In this document: in pieces, positions 27,701 to 37,462 of the stretch
Numbering within the stretch: position 1 is the stretch's first letter
Layout: the number at the start of each line of letters is the position of its first letter
NCBI RefSeq assembly: GCF_023343835.1
Contig: NC_064433.1
Span: 67,540,032-67,604,031 of the forward strand
DNA from: Lagopus muta
Taxonomy: Eukaryota > Chordata > Aves > Galliformes > Phasianidae
DNA length: 64,000 bases
Reading direction: 5' to 3'
Position numbers and translations under genes: made by a program
Notes under the pieces: model-generated
The model's input: only the letters and a program-made list of their open reading frames with translations
Database searches by the model: none
Told to the model about the DNA's origin: nothing

Positions 27701-30700
27701 TAATGAAATAACATGAAATAGAAACTCTAATCTTAAGTTCATCATAAGGTTAGCCAAAAGCAATGAACTGTTTGGACAAGCATATAATTTAATCTTCACT
27801 TATTCTGGCAAAATCATAAAACAGTCTGCTGTTTGTAACACACAAGTGGTGTTAACACATAGCAATCTAGGTTAACCCTAGCAATAAAGATACATAAATT
27901 CACTTGTCAGCCAACTTGCACCAACAAAGTACCAGACTTTGAGACACTTAGTGACATAATAAGGATTGAACTATAACTGAGGAGCCTAGTTTAGCAGGAA
28001 TGCAGATCTCACAGCATGTGACCACTTTTGCAGGTTAGGACAGGTTCTTTGTTTGCAACCCTTCCTGGAGCTATGGATCTGGATGATCTGGGAAGTCTTG
28101 CCAGGCTGGTCACTCAATCCTGTGTAAACATTTCCCACGTCTGAGCTCCATGAATGAGAAAGAATCTGTTTTGGTTTTGACATGCTACATTTCTGGGGCT
28201 AGACATTGGAGTGAAATCAGAGAGAGGCAAAAAGGTGTCATCTTCTGTATTGCTCATGCTGCAAGGTTGTCAGCAGGTCAGGATGTTGGGTTGTACCAAC
28301 GATGTTCAGTAACCTGTGAGCCTCATCTAAATTGTGTATCTTGTTTACAGTTGTTCACCACGTGTGTCCTGTGAGTTAAGTTCTCTTGGTTGCCAAAAGT
28401 CTTTCCCTCTCACTTATCAGAGATTTAAAGGAGCTCTGAGTACCAGGAGGTATAATGGAGCAAAACTGCTACTTGCTGCTGTAATCATGAAGGGGGAAAC
28501 TTGCTCTTCCCAGCTTTTGACATCTGAAAGCTCCTGGTCCAGCCAAAGGCTGTAGTTGGTGTCAGTGCAGGGAGAGCAGGCTTTGTGAGGCAGCGTCTCA
28601 TTCCTTGATGTGGCAGAAATTGTCCTCAGGAGATGTCTGACTCTTTCTGTGAAGGCTGGTGGGAGCCTAAATAGCTGATCTGTATGAGCTGTAAAAGGAG
28701 TTCTTCTGTGAAATTAATGTTGAAGTAAAAGTTGTTGAGAGGATTAAGATTTTAGAGAAAGAACTGGCTGCTTTTGTTAGTATCACCGATGCTTTGCAGG
28801 GGGGAGTGTGGGGTTGTATCTTGGCATGCTCTTGCCCTGCTGAAGGTGAGAAGGGATTCATCCTTACTGAAAAAGATCTGGCTGTGCAGTTATGCCTTAC
28901 AGTACCTTGTCACAGAGGCAAGCACCAGGCCACCTATGGGATGGATGGCTTGGCATTAATCCCTTGTCTCATGCATTTAAATTCTAGGATATACTAGATG
29001 TGACATTTTAAGCCACAGTTCAAAGCTGTTGAGGAAACTGAGTGTTGGTTCCACTACTAAGTGCTTTTGTGTGTATTAAATCCTCCTTCCTCTTCCACAG
29101 GATGACTTGCTGTCCTTGAAGGTTGTCAGCGTCCTCCACCATCTCAGCATCAAAAGAGCTATCCAGGTTCTGAGAATAAATAACTTTGAGCCCAACTGTC
29201 TGCGCAGGAGGCCATCAGATGAGGTACTGCTTTAGGATGGAACTGTGAAGAAGAATCCTGTAGGGTTTTTTCTCGGTGTTTTTGACTATTTCTCCTCTAC
29301 CCTTTCCTCTTATATTGGTTGCTTCCTATTTTGTTTTATTTCAGTTTTGGTTTCTTTTTGTCATTTTATTCCCAAGTTTTATGTCCTGCTGAGGCTACCT
29401 TGCACACAACTTTTTATCCTTGACCTGCTGTGGCCCCAAAGTCATGTCTCCTTACCAAATCTCACATTCCTTCTTGCTAAACAAGTGTCCTTAATCTTTG
29501 ATGTGGTTTCTTCAAAATAAATAGTACTGAACTTGGTGCACAGCTTCTGTCAGGCTAGCGTAACTGTGAAGTCTGTGGCCGTGTCAGAATTGTCTCTGTA
29601 AAACAAGTTTAGTCTATCAGGCAGGAAACTGCCACTGATTTGTGTTGGAAAGAGCATACACCAGCTAGGGCAGTGGATGATGAAGCAGCCCAGAGCCTTG
29701 TATTTAGATTCTAATGCATATCTGCAGGAAAAGCACACCAGCTCATGGAGCTAGCTAGTTTTCAGCTCTACTTGTAGAAATTGCAGCTAATCCTAGTGTG
29801 CAGCAAGATCCTCAGGCTGCATGAAGAATGATACAGACCTGTTCACTGCACTCAGGAATACAGCTCATGTTGTTTGGCACAACCATCCTGCAAGCAGAGC
29901 AGGAAAGATGATCGCTTCCCAGTAGGATAAACACAAGCTAAGCTGCTGTGATAAGCTCTTGGCTTGAAATTATTAGAAGGATACTGTGTTATGAGTGAAC
30001 AGTGATTGAATCTGACTGATTTCAAACCTTTCTGCCTCGATGGAAGGCTTTAGACTTCTCCTGCAATGATCAGGAAAGTGTCAGAAAGATAGCTTCATGT
30101 CAGTGTTTCCATCAGCTAGCATCAATGTTTTAACTCTTAAGTGAAGAATCAGCTTAAGAAACTCAGAGGGGAGCTCAGCATACTGTATGCAATGCTGAGA
30201 TAGAAGATTTCTCATGAAATTGTGATTTACATCTGCTCTGAAATCTTTCAGTGCTTTGAGGAATGTATGAGATTTGGTCCAGACCCAATTCTACTTCAGT
30301 ATTGCTGCAAGATAGCAATCCAAAGAAAGCAGAAATCTTTTTATTTCCTCAAGAGCAAGGTGGGGTCATATGCATAAAGGGCAGGGGAGGTTTGTTTCAG
30401 TAAAGACTGGGGCTGGGGCATCGGTGTTCGGAAGCCTCCTTAACTGCCTGTTCCTCCTGTTCACAGAATAATGTCACACCTTCTGAGGTCACCCAGTGGA
30501 CCAATCACCGTGTGATGGAGTGGTTACGCTCTGTTGATCTGGCAGAGTATGCACCTAATCTGAGGGGGAGTGGTGTGCATGGGGGGCTGATGGTAAGATA
30601 CTCACAGGCTTACTTTATTTGATTTAAAGTAAATCATGACTGAGAATTACTAGTTCTGTCATCTTTGCTGCACACATACTTCTATCTTCTTTTTCTTCTT

Positions 30701-32925
30701 AATAATAAGTTGCTGTCGATATTTATTACCCAATAGTTTTAAAGGCACTTTTAAAAGGCCTAAAAGTGGCTTGGACAAAGTTTGTTTGGAAAGCAGTGAA
30801 TTTGTTTGCCTGCATCCCCTTCACAATTTAATGGCATTTTCTACCTCCTACCTGCAACACAATCATGCTATTACACAACCACCATTTTCCTTCCTACACA
30901 CGTGAACATGTTTTTATTTTTGTGGGGAATGCTTGATTCTTTAGGAAAACCTGGAATTTCAGTGTCAAAACAGCATTGTTTTTAATTTCTCTAGCATGAG
31001 ATCCTCCAGGCTAGAGATTTACGCTTGTAGCAGTTTGTAGTGGTTGAAACTTCTATCCCTTTTCCAGACATTTTATGTTTATTTTCCATCATTCCTTTGA
31101 CTACATTCTCCAGAATTAAAGAGGATGCTGGATAAACATTTTGCTAGAGCTTTCCATATCATGTGATCTAAGGGTGGATTTAGCTCTTCTTTCTATTTGC
31201 CAGTTTCCTTCTGTTTATAATTCAAGAAAGAAAGGCTGGAAATAGCATTCTATGAATCCTTTAACTCTCTTTTCTCTGTCTTCGTTGTATATTTTCTCTA
31301 AATTAAAAACCCAAAGCAACTTTAAAAAGTGACTGGGCCACACATGCCCATCAGCGTCCTTAAGACCTCATCAGACAGTGTTGACATCAGCTGGACTCTG
31401 TGGTTTTGTTAATAGGTTTTGGAGCCACGTTTCAATGTAGAAACCATGGCCCAGTTGCTGAACATCCCACCAAACAAGACACTGCTGCGACGGCACCTAG
31501 CCACTCATTTCAACCTCCTCATTGGGCAGGAGGCCCAGCAGCAGAAACGTGAAGCCATGGAGTCCCCAGACTACGTCCTCTTAACAGCAACTGCTAAAGT
31601 TAAGGTAGGCCACTTGTTCTGGGTTCGTATGTGAGCTTCCAGCAGACATTTAGATCTCCAGTGTGTTAGTTTTATCCATTCTTGGAGGGCTGCTCAGTAA
31701 GGTTTGAGAAACAGGGTTGGCTGCTAATGTGAAAACAAATGAAAAAGCATTAGGGCAGGACTCAGCAGATATGGGTTTGACTCTTTTATGAGCACACCAC
31801 ATCTCAGCTCCTCATACGTGCCAAAGAGAGGTGGCACTCTTGTGGGTTGTCCATCTGACTGTATGATAACGTGCTTGGGACAGAGGTGGTCTCTTACTGT
31901 TTATATGCTCGTGATTTTGTGCAATGGGATTCTGATAACATTTGGGATCCTTTAAATGTTATTTTTGTAGTAATGATGGAATGAGGGATGCATCTTGTTC
32001 TTATGGGTGCAGTTACCTGGAACTGCAGCTATTCAGAAAGCTGTAAGCAAAGTGGTGGAGTCTTAACCCTTCAGCATCTGCTTACATTGAAGCATCAGTT
32101 GCAGAGACACCTGTTACTTCTTTGCTGACTCTTAAGTTTTTGTGAATTTTCTTTTCACAAGCCAAAGAAACTTGCCTTCAGCAATTTTGGGAGCCTGAGA
32201 AAGAAAAAGCAAGATGACGTGGAAGAGTATGTGTGTCCTATGGAGCTGGGGAGGGCCTCTGGAAGTGCATCGAAGAAAGGTTTTAAGGCTGGCCTGGATA
32301 TCCGAGTATATGATGATGATGATTTGGACAGGCTGGAGCAGGTAAAACTGTAGTACTTAAATGTGCTGTTAGATTTGGTGGGAAACTTCTCTTTCACAAT
32401 GAAACCTTTCCATTCCTTTAGCCTGTGAAGATTCTCAGTTTTGACAGTCACAAAGCACTACTCACAAACACAAACATGTCTCTCAGCCCAAGAACTGCAA
32501 GCCACGAATGCAGCAGCTGTAAGACTGTCTCTGACATAACTCATCTTCTGCCCCAACAGGGCACACTCGTCCCTCACTCTGAGCATGTGGGACTGTAATA
32601 AAGCACTTACATTATTTGCTGAACTTAATTGCCACTGCACGCAAGGGATTCATTATTCATTCATTATCTGTTATCTGTTTTTTTTGCAGATGGAAGATTC
32701 AGAAGGGACAGTGAGGCAAATAGGAGCATTTTCTGAAGGCATCAACAACTTGACAGTAAGGCTTAAAACTGTGATCTGTAGAATAAAAAGTCTTTTTCTG
32801 TAAAAATGAATTTGACTCTTCCCTCATTTCCTTTCTAGCACATGTTGAAAGAGGATGAAATGTTTAAAGACTTTGCAACTCGCTCTCCTAGCACCAGTAT
32901 AACAGATGAAGACTCCAATGTGTGA
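594..32925 (+). CDS. PPFIBP1: Liprin-beta-1 (PPFIBP1), 3' part, 25 coding exons
   Basis: Liprin-betas are cytoplasmic scaffolds that pair with liprin-alphas at the cell cortex, adhesion sites and presynaptic zones. The 25 exons join to 906 codons with matching phases at every junction and a stop at 32,923-32,925. In the visible product, residues 1-230 are a charged coiled coil, 230-535 a Ser/Pro-rich linker, and about 536-602, 617-690 and 700-772 are three SAM domains. The tail ends ITDEDSNV. The first roughly 100 residues of the family are upstream of the window. Human PPFIBP2 also lies next to a CYB5R gene, but its linker and tail differ from what I recall here, while this tail ([22 protein letters not shown]) fits PPFIBP1. 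The REP15 remnant downstream agrees. The liprin-beta family is certain; the paralogue call is strong but was made from memory, without alignment. Confidence 0.93.
1242..1373 (+). CDS. PPFIBP1: PPFIBP1 visible exon 2 (coiled coil)
   Basis: 44 codons, residues 39-82, starting [20 protein letters not shown] and ending FRDTE. Acceptor CAG, donor GTGAGT. Continues the heptad pattern of the preceding exon. Confidence 0.96.
1374..5619 (+). other. PPFIBP1 intron with CR1
   Basis: 4.2-kb intron. Holds the antisense CR1 at 4,041-4,810; the rest is AT-rich and unassigned. Confidence 0.85.
4041..4810 (-). mobile_element. CR1 LINE, 5'-truncated
   Basis: The + strand starts with the reversed CR1 3' end (AATCATAGAATCACTCAAG) and continues through the 3' region. 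On the - strand, broken ORF2 reads CR1 reverse-transcriptase C-terminal sequence ([20 protein letters not shown]). It sits in the PPFIBP1 intron between visible exons 2 and 3, antisense to it. Confidence 0.93.
5620..5712 (+). CDS. PPFIBP1: PPFIBP1 visible exon 3 (coiled coil)
   Basis: 31 codons, residues 83-113, [20 protein letters not shown] and on to KLKTTK. Acceptor CAG, donor GTAAGT. The 31-codon length is the same as the next exon, as expected of a repeated coiled-coil unit. Confidence 0.96.
6222..6314 (+). CDS. PPFIBP1: PPFIBP1 visible exon 4 (coiled coil)
   Basis: 31 codons, residues 114-144, starting [20 protein letters not shown]. The donor is GTGTAG, a weak match to consensus, so skipping or use of another site is possible. 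The exon is in phase 0 and could be skipped without breaking the frame. Confidence 0.94.
7953..8067 (+). CDS. PPFIBP1: PPFIBP1 visible exon 5 (coiled coil)
   Basis: 115 bp, residues 145-182 plus one base of the next codon, starting [20 protein letters not shown]. Acceptor CAG, donor GTAAGA. Confidence 0.96.
8068..10904 (+). other. PPFIBP1 intron
   Basis: 2.8 kb, AT-rich, with the small hairpin at 9,255 and an ATCAATA-like low-complexity run. No exon seen. The introns 5,713-6,221, 6,315-7,952, 10,967-11,357 and 11,434-13,204 likewise show nothing. Confidence 0.8.
9255..9276. repeat. Small perfect hairpin
   Basis: CCACCTGTT, a TTTT loop and AACAGGTGG: 9-bp arms with no mismatch. Followed by an AT-rich run of ATCAATA-like units to about 9,320. 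In a PPFIBP1 intron; no function seen. Confidence 0.85.
10905..10966 (+). CDS. PPFIBP1: PPFIBP1 visible exon 6 (coiled coil)
   Basis: 62 bp, residues 183-203, [20 protein letters not shown] ending in K. Entered in phase 1 and left in phase 0. Acceptor TTTTTAG, donor GTAGCA. Confidence 0.95.
11358..11433 (+). CDS. PPFIBP1: PPFIBP1 visible exon 7 (end of coiled coil)
   Basis: 76 bp, residues 204-228 plus one base, [20 protein letters not shown] then VILAQ. Donor GTAAAA at 11,434. A second GT (GTACTG) nine bases later, at 11,443, would add two lysines and a glycine in frame. Confidence 0.95.
13205..13362 (+). CDS. PPFIBP1: PPFIBP1 visible exon 8 (Ser/Pro-rich linker)
   Basis: 158 bp, residues 229-281. 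Begins [20 protein letters not shown] and contains EKSPSPTP, a run of SP/TP sites. Acceptor CCAG, donor GTGTAT. Start of the low-complexity linker between coiled coil and SAM domains. Confidence 0.94.
14256..14386 (+). CDS. PPFIBP1: PPFIBP1 visible exon 9 (linker)
   Basis: 131 bp, residues 282-324 plus two bases. Contains [11 protein letters not shown], the equivalent of the human ILQVSIPSL segment. The acceptor follows a run of about 17 T. Donor GTATTA. Confidence 0.9.
15524..15577 (+). CDS. PPFIBP1: PPFIBP1 visible exon 10 (linker)
   Basis: 54 bp, residues 325-342, [19 protein letters not shown]. Both ends are in phase 2, so it could be a cassette exon. Acceptor CAG, donor GTAAGT. The linker diverges quickly, so support here is mainly phase and splice signals. 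Confidence 0.85.
16684..16744 (+). CDS. PPFIBP1: PPFIBP1 visible exon 11 (linker)
   Basis: 61 bp, residues 343-363, [20 protein letters not shown]. Matches the human [16 protein letters not shown] segment. Acceptor CAG, donor GTGTGT. Confidence 0.94.
17318..17342 (+). repeat. (GTTTT)5 microsatellite
   Basis: Five GTTTT units in a PPFIBP1 intron, between visible exons 11 and 12. Confidence 0.9.
17840..17872 (+). CDS. PPFIBP1: PPFIBP1 visible exon 12 (33-bp exon)
   Basis: 11 codons, [11 protein letters not shown], phase 0 at both ends. Acceptor AAACAG, donor GTAATG. Its small size and symmetric phase make it a candidate cassette exon. Confidence 0.85.
19012..19183 (+). CDS. PPFIBP1: PPFIBP1 visible exon 13 (linker, first RTASAP site)
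   Basis: 172 bp, residues 375-431 plus one base. Contains [18 protein letters not shown] and ends [15 protein letters not shown] fits the 14-3-3 mode-1 pattern R[ST]xSxP. Acceptor AAGCAG, donor GTAGGT. Confidence 0.95.
19343..19410 (+). CDS. Possible alternative terminal exon of PPFIBP1
   Basis: After a TTTTTCTCGATAG acceptor, an open stretch in the phase left by exon 13 reads [20 protein letters not shown] then TK and a TAG stop at 19,408-19,410. The composition is that of a coiled coil rather than random intron. Used as a last exon, it would give a short isoform without SAM domains. I see no AATAAA close downstream, so this is a candidate only. Confidence 0.35.
20680..20712 (+). CDS. PPFIBP1: PPFIBP1 visible exon 14 (33-bp exon, second RSASAP site)
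   Basis: 33 bp, [11 protein letters not shown], phase 1 at both ends. It repeats the RTASAPNL end of exon 13 as RSASAPTL, a perfect RSxSxP pattern. The acceptor GATATCTGAAG has a poor pyrimidine tract, as is common for regulated exons. Donor GTACAG. Confidence 0.88.
   Translation: MAVEVQAPLL
22926..23067 (+). CDS. PPFIBP1: PPFIBP1 visible exon 15 (linker)
   Basis: 142 bp, residues 443-489 plus two bases. Contains [20 protein letters not shown] and [18 protein letters not shown]. Acceptor AATAG, donor GTAAGC. Confidence 0.96.
23475..23603 (+). CDS. PPFIBP1: PPFIBP1 visible exon 16 (pre-SAM segment)
   Basis: 129 bp, residues 490-532. Contains [20 protein letters not shown] and [19 protein letters not shown], a well conserved segment before SAM1. 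Phase 2 at both ends. Donor GTAAGA. Confidence 0.96.
24254..24404 (+). CDS. PPFIBP1: PPFIBP1 visible exon 17 (SAM domain 1, first part)
   Basis: 151 bp, residues 533-583. [20 protein letters not shown] opens SAM1 with the usual W..EQV..WL pattern and runs to SQQDLEK. Acceptor CTGCAG, donor GTGAGA. Confidence 0.97.
24851..24962 (+). CDS. PPFIBP1: PPFIBP1 visible exon 18 (end of SAM1, start of SAM2)
   Basis: 112 bp, residues 584-620 plus one base. [20 protein letters not shown] is the last SAM1 helix; WVT opens SAM2. Acceptor CACAG, donor GTAAGA. Confidence 0.97.
25126..25214 (+). CDS. PPFIBP1: PPFIBP1 visible exon 19 (SAM domain 2)
   Basis: 89 bp, residues 621-650. [20 protein letters not shown] then GRMLHYMSV. 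Acceptor GTTAG, donor GTGAGT. Confidence 0.97.
25215..29100 (+). other. PPFIBP1 intron within SAM2
   Basis: 3.9 kb, with the sense CR1 copy at 26,107-26,605. Nothing else recognised. The introns 29,224-30,466, 30,593-31,415 and 31,605-32,161 are likewise empty. Confidence 0.8.
26107..26605 (+). mobile_element. CR1 LINE, 5'-truncated
   Basis: Begins CCCAGTTTTGGGCCCCTCAC, runs through the ORF2 end with several stops, and ends GGTCTTTTCCAACCTTGGTG plus a CTGTGATTCTGTATG tail. Sense orientation in the PPFIBP1 intron between visible exons 19 and 20. Confidence 0.93.
29101..29223 (+). CDS. PPFIBP1: PPFIBP1 visible exon 20 (SAM domain 2)
   Basis: 123 bp, residues 651-691. [20 protein letters not shown] completes SAM2; ends RRRPSDE. 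Acceptor CCACAG, donor GTACTG. Preceded by a 3.9-kb intron containing a CR1 copy. Confidence 0.97.
30467..30592 (+). CDS. PPFIBP1: PPFIBP1 visible exon 21 (SAM domain 3)
   Basis: 126 bp, residues 692-733. [20 protein letters not shown] opens SAM3 and continues [12 protein letters not shown]. Acceptor TCACAG, donor GTAAGA. Confidence 0.97.
31416..31604 (+). CDS. PPFIBP1: PPFIBP1 visible exon 22 (SAM domain 3 and beyond)
   Basis: 189 bp, residues 734-796. Contains [20 protein letters not shown], the last SAM3 helix, then the tail segment ending TATAKVK. Acceptor AATAG, donor GTAGGC. Confidence 0.97.
32162..32341 (+). CDS. PPFIBP1: PPFIBP1 visible exon 23 (C-terminal tail)
   Basis: 180 bp, residues 797-856. 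[20 protein letters not shown] then [20 protein letters not shown] and an acidic [11 protein letters not shown]. This tail is what separates liprin-beta-1 from the shorter, different liprin-beta-2 tail. Acceptor ACAAG, donor GTAAAA. Confidence 0.97.
32690..32755 (+). CDS. PPFIBP1: PPFIBP1 visible exon 24 (C-terminal tail)
   Basis: 66 bp, residues 857-878. [20 protein letters not shown] then LT. Phase 0 at both ends. Acceptor TTTTGCAG, donor GTAAGG. Confidence 0.97.
32839..32925 (+). CDS. PPFIBP1: PPFIBP1 last coding exon
   Basis: 87 bp, residues 879-906 and the TGA stop. [20 protein letters not shown] then ITDEDSNV. Acceptor TTCTAG. The 3' UTR follows in the same exon. Confidence 0.97.
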   Translation, partial: HMLKEDEMFKDFATRSPSTSITDEDSNV

Positions 32926-33946
32926 CAGCAACCAACAGGCACTGATGAAGGCTCGCTTCCTGTGTGCAAGAAACGTCATCACTAGATGTGATGGGCAGCA
33001 GATCATATACACTATGCTGCTCTTGCTTCTGTTTGTTAGAAGTAATACTGGGGGTGGAAAGTTTAAAGAAGAACTGAAAAAAAAATAAAAAAAAAAGGTG
33101 CCTACTTTAAAGTTGCCATAAGAAACACCCAGACACTGGTGAATGGAAATTGTTTTTACTATATTTAATGTACAAACCGGTGATATGTTTCAGAGTGTTG
33201 CATTTAAAATTGACATGGTATCATAGTGCTCCTTTTTCTTATTCATGTCCTGAGATAATCCTTTGTACTATTACAAAGTAAAGCAAATTGTTAGATAGAA
33301 AAGCATTGCACCTGTAGTTGTCAATCAGCTTTCTCTTATTGCTGTCTTTTTCAAAGGCCTTTGCCCCACGCAAATGCTAGTTCTGCCCTTCCTTTGGTAT
33401 CCAACATAGGATTTTAGCCCTGCATAATCTCCCCAGTAGCTCTTTACTGTTGCTTTTATTTTTATACTGTTTTATAAAAAAAAAAAATTAAAAAAAAAAA
33501 AGAAGTATATGAAGTACATCTAAAAGCAAAAATTTAAATTTTGTGACGTAGAGTAATGGAAAGTTCAAGGGAAGGGGAAGGGGGAGAGAATTGTAAAAGA
33601 TTATCCCAGTTTGCACACCAGCTGGTTACTGGAAAAGGCAGGCTGACCTTTGGAACTGTTTGCTTTTGTTGCTTTTTACTGAATTCACAGTTTAATGATC
33701 TTCCATTTGGGATGGAACAGTTGTGAAGCATGTTTCTTCTAGCAGTGACTCCTTGGGAAGCTGCAAATCTCAAAATGTCTTCTTCCTTGTTTCCAGCAGC
33801 AGTAGTTTTATAGCATTTGAAGTTAGTAACACTTCCGTGACTTAAAAATGTTCTGGAGAGTTTTTCTTCAAGTTGAGAGTACTCCCTGCACGTGGAAGGG
33901 ATGTTTCTGTGCTGTGACTAACGTGAGGATGGTGTAGTTGCAAACA

Positions 33947-33952
33947 AATAAA
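33947..33952 (+). terminator. Proximal poly(A) signal of PPFIBP1
   Basis: AATAAA about 1.02 kb after the stop codon, in AACAAATAAAGTTATATAG. No strong GT-rich element directly follows, so usage is uncertain. Confidence 0.5.
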
Positions 33953-35444
33953 GTTATATAGAGAAATGTATAGGAAATATATTATTTCATTATATTAAAC
34001 CCAAGGTGGAACTTTTCCTTAAAAAATCCAAATATCAAACGTGTTGCTCATCATTTTGCCTTCTTAGAGCATAACTATTTTTCCTTAAGGTCATCAGACT
34101 TTAAAAACATTAACTAGCCAGTGGAAGTTTGTTGTCAGGCTTTCTGTATTGCAAGATGTCCTAGCCAAAGCAATGAAAAAGTAACTGTTTATTACAGCAG
34201 TCTTTTATACAGTGTTGAACATTGCATGTATTTTAGCACAATAGCATGAAGCTTCTTTGCCTTGTAATGGGAAAAAAAGCCCAGCTGTTCTTTTTGGATA
34301 CTGTTTGGCTTTTACAAGAATGCGTCGCTCGTTTCATCATTGCCCGTGCTGGAAGTGAGATCATGGCTGACACACTGATGTGTGGTGTCATGGATCATGG
34401 ATTTGTGCTGGTCCTGTGGGTAGGAAAGGAAGGAAGGGGATTCCATGGACCTTGCACCAGGTGTTGGGGGTAGACCAGAGACGTGTTCTAGCACTCTACT
34501 GTTGTAGCCTTATGGGCTGTAACCAGTCAGGTTGGTTTTTTTGTTATTGTTTTTATTTTTTTGGAAGATGTGCAGTTTGGGCTAATTTTCATGTGCAAAG
34601 AAGAAAACTGTGATGTGGACCAGTTGTGTTATATACAATATCGAGTGCTGCCATTCTCTCTTCAGTAGCTGGAGCCAGGCAAATGAGCCATATAATCATG
34701 AAACAGTTCGTGCCACTTTACATTTGTGTACAGACAGATCACACCTGGTGCTTTATTCAGAACTTCGGACTGAGGAGCATCCACAAGTAATTTGCTGCCT
34801 GTTGTTTCTTCTGCAGTTCTGGGGGTGGCTGAGCTATTCCAAATAGGCAGAACTGCCCCATTCTGTAATGCCTGCTCGCCACTGTCAGGTACAAATCCTC
34901 ATGGTGTCGGTTCAGGGCTTGCTTTCTGTGAATACTTTGCAGTGCTTGGCCCAAGACCCTGCTCTGCCATATGCAGCAGAAGCACTGGAAGACATAGTGC
35001 AGGCTTCTGAGCAGAAGTATTCCTTCAGATTCTCCTGAGCAGATGCTGGCTAGTGGACACAATGAATGAATATTCACAGTAGAAAAGGGGCTAATGACAC
35101 TGTGCTATGTGTTGAAACAGGTACAAGCAAATGCTCTGAGATTTTCTTCTCACACTGGTGCTGCTAACAAGCCTAGCAGCAGCAGCAGACAATCATTTCT
35201 TTTTAAGTCCAGTGTAAGTAAAGTTCTGCTTCAGACACCTTGTTTCTGGGCCTCCTGGGTGGAGAACAGGTTGTCATTCAGAGCTGCCTATCAGCTGAAC
35301 TATGGCTGTTTTGTGGGGGTCTGTTAGGAAAGCATTGGTAACAGTGGGAGATTTTTGCGTGCATGTGCACACAGCTGATACCATTGTGGTATTTTGTGTT
35401 TTTGAAGAGGCAACGTAACTACTGTGTATTGCCATGTAAAATCC

Positions 35445-35450
35445 AATAAA
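35445..35450 (+). terminator. Distal poly(A) signal of PPFIBP1
   Basis: AATAAA in ATCCAATAAAAATCTGTGG, followed from about 35,480 by a GT-rich stretch (TTTTGGTGTGGGTTTGTTTT), the usual layout of a strong cleavage site. About 2.5 kb after the stop. Confidence 0.6.
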
Positions 35451-36555
35451 AATCTGTGGAAAATGCCGACTGCTTCTGGTAAGTTTTGGTGTGGGTTTGT
35501 TTTTGGTTTTGTTTTTTGTAATGCATCCCTAATTTCTTTTTTTTCAAATTCCTAGGAAGCTCATTGTGTTCTACTTAAAAGATGAGGGACAAGGGGCAAA
35601 CAAAATCACAGGCAGGATTCACCAGTTCATCTGTTGATGGTGCCATCAGGAAAAGTCAGGTAACAGTCAAGAAATACGCAGGTTTTTTTGTTGATTTTTG
35701 AGATCCAGATTTGATGCACGCTGGGTTGCTGGGCATGTGTGACAAGGAGGTGTGTCCCAGCCCCTGTCTGCTCCTCAGTGAGCCCTCGTAGGGTGTTGGA
35801 GGACCAGCAACGTTTGTCTCCATTGCAGAGAGTATCTCCAGGTGTCATCATCCTTCCCCATGTCCTTGTAGCCCTCAGCAGCTGTAGAAGTACGAGTTGT
35901 CTTCCCCACTTTGTTGCTGGGATGCAGGTACAGATGATGATAGATGTTTTGCTTGGAGTAGCCCAGGTAGCAGTGCAGAAACTGCAGAATTCCTCTTGTG
36001 ACCCTCATTTCTGTTTTGTTCGTCAGGTCAGCTTTTTTGTGTTAACACTTGGGATAAATGCATTGAAATCTAGAGCACAGTATACCATTTTCGTCTTTAT
36101 AGTGACATGAAGCTTTATTCTTCAGTATTTTGGCATTTTCTTTTGCAGCAAGAGCTTTTCCTATGGAGTCCCTTTATCTTCTTCTTCCCATCAGAGGACA
36201 GCATTCTTTGATGCAGCTGTGAAAATGAACACAAGCCCATACAATTGCTAGACAATTAAGAGAAAAAGCTGGCAAGGAGGGAGTGTTGGTTGCTGGGGAG
36301 TGCTGATGTAGAAAGGAGGAGAAATTGAGAGTTAGAATCAGAGGTAATGGGAGACTCAGCAGTGTATCCCCTGCTGATTGCTGTAGGACAGTCACAAAGG
36401 AATGGAGGTGAGACAAAGAGACGTGAAGATCTGTGGGAGAAAAGAAATGTAATACTTAGGGCATAGTCTATTTTCTGGAGAGAGGGACCCAAGAGTGACC
36501 TAAGATGGGGTGTCTCTTGGGGGTTTCAGTAACACCATGACATCTGTAGGCAGTG

Positions 36556-36905
36556 GAGATGAATCACAGAATGGTAGAGGTTGGAAGAGACCTGAAAGCC
36601 CATACAGTTACACCCCTCTGCCACAGGCAGGATTGCCATCCACCAGATCCAGGAAAGCTGGACACTTCTCAAGGAGGTGTTAGAGATGCAGGGGCAGCCT
36701 CCAGTCAACCTCTGATCAGGCTGCCCAGGGCCCCATCCAACATTGCCTTGAATGCCTCCAGGGATGGGACATCCACAGCTTCTCTGGGCAGCCTGTGCCA
36801 CTGCTTCACCATCCTCTGAGTAAAGAATTTCTTCCTGACATCTAGACTACATCTCCCCTTTTTTTAGTTTAAGATCATTCCCCCTTGTCCTTTCACTATC
36901 AGACC
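36556..36905 (-). mobile_element. CR1 LINE 3' fragment
   Basis: Reversed CR1: AATCACAGAATGGTAGAGGT, then CCCAGGGCCCCATCCAAC and AGGGATGGGACATCCACAGC. Ends near ACTATCAGACC. Intergenic. Confidence 0.9.
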
Positions 36906-37324
36906 ATGTAAAATGTTGGTCTTCTAGTTTATAAGCTCATTTTTACGCAGTGAAGTAAGGGAATTTTTGAGCAATTAGAATGCGGAGAAAGATCCTTATC
37001 ACTTTTTTGTTATTCACTGAGAATGGGGAGGAGGAGGAACAAGAGCAGCACTCAGCAGGGTAGAGTGTTTTCTGGGAATGCTGTTGAGATCCTGGGACAG
37101 TGAAGAGATGGTTGCAATGTATTTGCACTAGCAGCTGACCTGGCTGATGCCTCCTGCAGCAGAAACATGCAGTCCAACCTTAACAGTTATGGAAACTGGA
37201 TTTTGTAACTTTAAGAATCTTGTTTAGTTCTAGCTGTGCCTGGTGTGTCACCTCTCTGAGGTAACCCAGCTGCAGGTGGCAGCAGCAGCTCAAGCTGCTC
37301 CTTTCTTTTTAGAAAGAGAAATTG

Positions 37325-37462
37325 GAAAAGGCTGCTCAGGGAGGTGGTGGAGGTGTTCAAGAAACATGGAGATGTAGCACTGAGGGGCATGGTTAGTGGG
37401 CATGGTGGGGATGGGCTGCTGGTTGGACTGGATGATCTTAGAGGTCTTTTAGTATTCTGTCT
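37325..37462 (+). mobile_element. CR1 LINE 3' fragment
   Basis: GGCTGCTCAGGGAGGTGGTG through GGTTGGACTGGATGATCTTA and GAGGTCTTTTAGTATTCTG. Diverged, short, intergenic, upstream of the REP15 remnant. Confidence 0.85.

Larger units (their letters stand above)
32926..35465 (+). other. PPFIBP1: PPFIBP1 3' UTR (inferred extent)
   Basis: Non-coding DNA after the stop, with A-rich runs at about 33,078-33,098 and 33,476-33,502 and no repeat family that I recognise. The 3' end is inferred from poly(A) signals at 33,947 and 35,445; a short and a long UTR form are both possible. Confidence 0.6.

Noticed and set aside
594..32925. First reading of the liprin gene as PPFIBP2, from its CYB5R neighbour
   Set aside because: The C-terminal tail and linker do not fit liprin-beta-2, which is shorter and ends differently, and a REP15 remnant lies downstream as expected for PPFIBP1.
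33078..33098. AATAAA inside an A-rich run shortly after the PPFIBP1 stop
   Set aside because: Genomic poly-A surrounds it, so any cDNA end here could be internal priming; the signals at 33,947 and 35,445 are better placed.
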